Assembly (NCBI GenBank): GCA_015655115.1
Contig: JAATFQ010000015.1
Span: 1 to 41,594 of the forward strand
DNA length: 41,594 nucleotides
Direction of reading: 5' to 3'
Source of the DNA: Sphingobacteriales bacterium
GTDB lineage: Bacteria > Bacteroidota > Bacteroidia > Sphingobacteriales > Sphingobacteriaceae
Shown: positions 40,731-41,594 of the stretch, one piece after another
Layout: each line of letters begins with the position of its first letter
How positions within the stretch are numbered: the stretch's first letter is position 1
Program-made: the position numbers and the translations under genes
Notes under the pieces: model-generated
The model's database searches: none
Told to the model about the DNA's origin: nothing
Seen by the model: the letters and a program-made list of their open reading frames with translations, nothing else

Positions 40731-41594
40731 TTATCGATTTGAGCTATCGAGCGGTTGCCGCATGAGCTGAAGGGCATCATCGCGGTAAGCTGTGGGTGTT
40801 ATGCCGGTCATTTTCTTAAAGAACCGGTTGAAATAAGCTGGTTCGTTGAATTGCAGCAGATCAGCTATTTCCGACACCTGTAGATCCGTATGTGTCAACA
40901 AGCTTTTTGCCTCCAGCAATATCTTTTCATTGATATGGTATAAAGCGGTGTGCCCTGTATATTTTTTAACCAGGAAGTTCAAATGACTGGGTGTAAGGTG
41001 CAGTTCGCCTGCAATATTTCTTACAGTTGGCTTTTGTTCTTTTCTTTTGTCCGGGGCATCGATAGAATAAGAATTCAACACTTTCCTGAACCTGATCATA
41101 AGCGATGCCTGTTTTAACTGAAAATCTGTTTTTGCCGCTTTATCTTTATAGTACAGGCGACGGACATGAATAAGCAGCACCTTTAACAAAGGTTTTACCA
41201 TTTCAAAATTATCGGCATGACCAGATTTCATTTCGCTGAGCAGCGTTTCGGCTGTATGCCCTATGGTATCCATATCTTCCTGCGACAATCTCAAAATTGA
41301 ATTGGCCCCGTTCATGAAGAAGGGAAAGTCTTTTTCAAACAAGGGTTTCAATGGGTCTATTTCCGCAAATTCAGGGGTAAAACAAACGAGGTAACCGTAG
41401 ATGGTTTCCACGCGTTGCCAACTTTCTATTTTGCCTGGATAGGCAAAATAGATACAGTTTGAGGAAGTACTGACGGTTTCATCGGGCAACAGGAACCGAA
41501 GCCCTGGTGTTTTGCAAATGACGAGCCGGAAAAAATTTCCACGAAAGAGCGGCATGAACAACAACTTTTCTTTTGCCTGGTCTTCCATCCGCAT
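40731..41594 (-). CDS. AraC-family transcriptional regulator, 5' end cut by window edge
   Basis: 287 residues are visible; the frame reaches the right edge with an ATG at the last codon, and a further N-terminal stretch is likely. A cupin-like sensor (FRGNFFRLVICKTPGLRFLL, YLVCFTPEFAEIDP) is followed by the double HTH (NIAGELHLTPSHLNFLVKKY, INEKILLEAKSLLTHTDLQV, then IADLLQFNEPAYFNRFFKKM). It is the likely regulator of the adjacent MFS gene. Confidence 0.88.
   Translation of the reverse strand: MRMEDQAKEKLLFMPLFRGNFFRLVICKTPGLRFLLPDETVSTSSNCIYFAYPGKIESWQRVETIYGYLVCFTPEFAEIDPLKPLFEKDFPFFMNGANSILRLSQEDMDTIGHTAETLLSEMKSGHADNFEMVKPLLKVLLIHVRRLYYKDKAAKTDFQLKQASLMIRFRKVLNSYSIDAPDKRKEQKPTVRNIAGELHLTPSHLNFLVKKYTGHTALYHINEKILLEAKSLLTHTDLQVSEIADLLQFNEPAYFNRFFKKMTGITPTAYRDDALQLMRQPLDSSNR

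Overview
The window looks like a chromosome segment from a Bacteroidota soil or freshwater bacterium of the Sphingobacteriaceae, most likely Pedobacter or a close relative. This is inferred from a SusC/SusD pair under an ECF sigma/FecR couple, a DUF4369 TlpA-type redoxin, a DUF3494 ice-binding protein paired with an OmpA protein, lone AraC regulators beside MFS or SDR genes, and several TAnnTTTG (Bacteroidota-type) -7 boxes. No rRNA, complete tRNA, CRISPR array or complete insertion sequence was seen.

Layout. (1) 1-500: a scar joining the 3' end of a SelW-like gene to a beheaded cobyrinate diamide synthase gene. (2) 630-4616: an OmpA-type protein and a modular ice-binding lipoprotein in one minus-strand unit. 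(3) 5136-13203: a minus-strand nutrient-uptake locus, in transcription order sigma, FecR, SusC with STN domain, SusD, TlpA-like redoxin. (4) 13406-19012: an alpha/beta-hydrolase remnant, a GH115 alpha-glucuronidase and a short UvrA2-type ATPase. (5) 19302-23471, plus strand: two unrecognised lipoproteins, a GNAT acetyltransferase and an AspT/YidE-type transporter. (6) 23536-30090: a divergent AraC/DHA2 efflux pair, a secreted protein with permuted papain-like motifs, a YcaQ-type protein and a DEAD-box helicase. (7) 30229-34741: a surface lipoprotein, a PorT-like barrel protein with a CRP-type palindrome upstream, a Crp/Fnr fragment, an intact Crp/Fnr regulator and an HD phosphohydrolase. (8) 35168-41594: AraC plus SDR, an HTH protein, a broken ORF6N gene, VOC plus WYL regulator, a MITE-like element, and an MFS transporter with an AraC regulator cut by the window edge.

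The most distinctive theme is decay by deletion. At least four genes survive only as ends: cbiA/SelW, an alpha/beta hydrolase joined N-terminus to C-terminus, a Crp/Fnr C-terminal half, and an ORF6N gene with a nonsense change and a 4-bp duplication. Intact housekeeping and accessory genes lie between them. A second theme is local regulation: an exact 10-bp direct repeat spaced 21 bp before the SDR gene, a repeat and palindrome before its AraC gene, near-mirror -7 boxes almost touching both start codons of the AraC/DHA2 pair, and a GTGA-N6-TCAC palindrome before the PorT-like gene. I did not find a clearly new multi-gene system. The best candidates are the ice-binding/OmpA pair, the lipoprotein-lipoprotein-GNAT cluster, and the MITE with an internal 36-codon frame.
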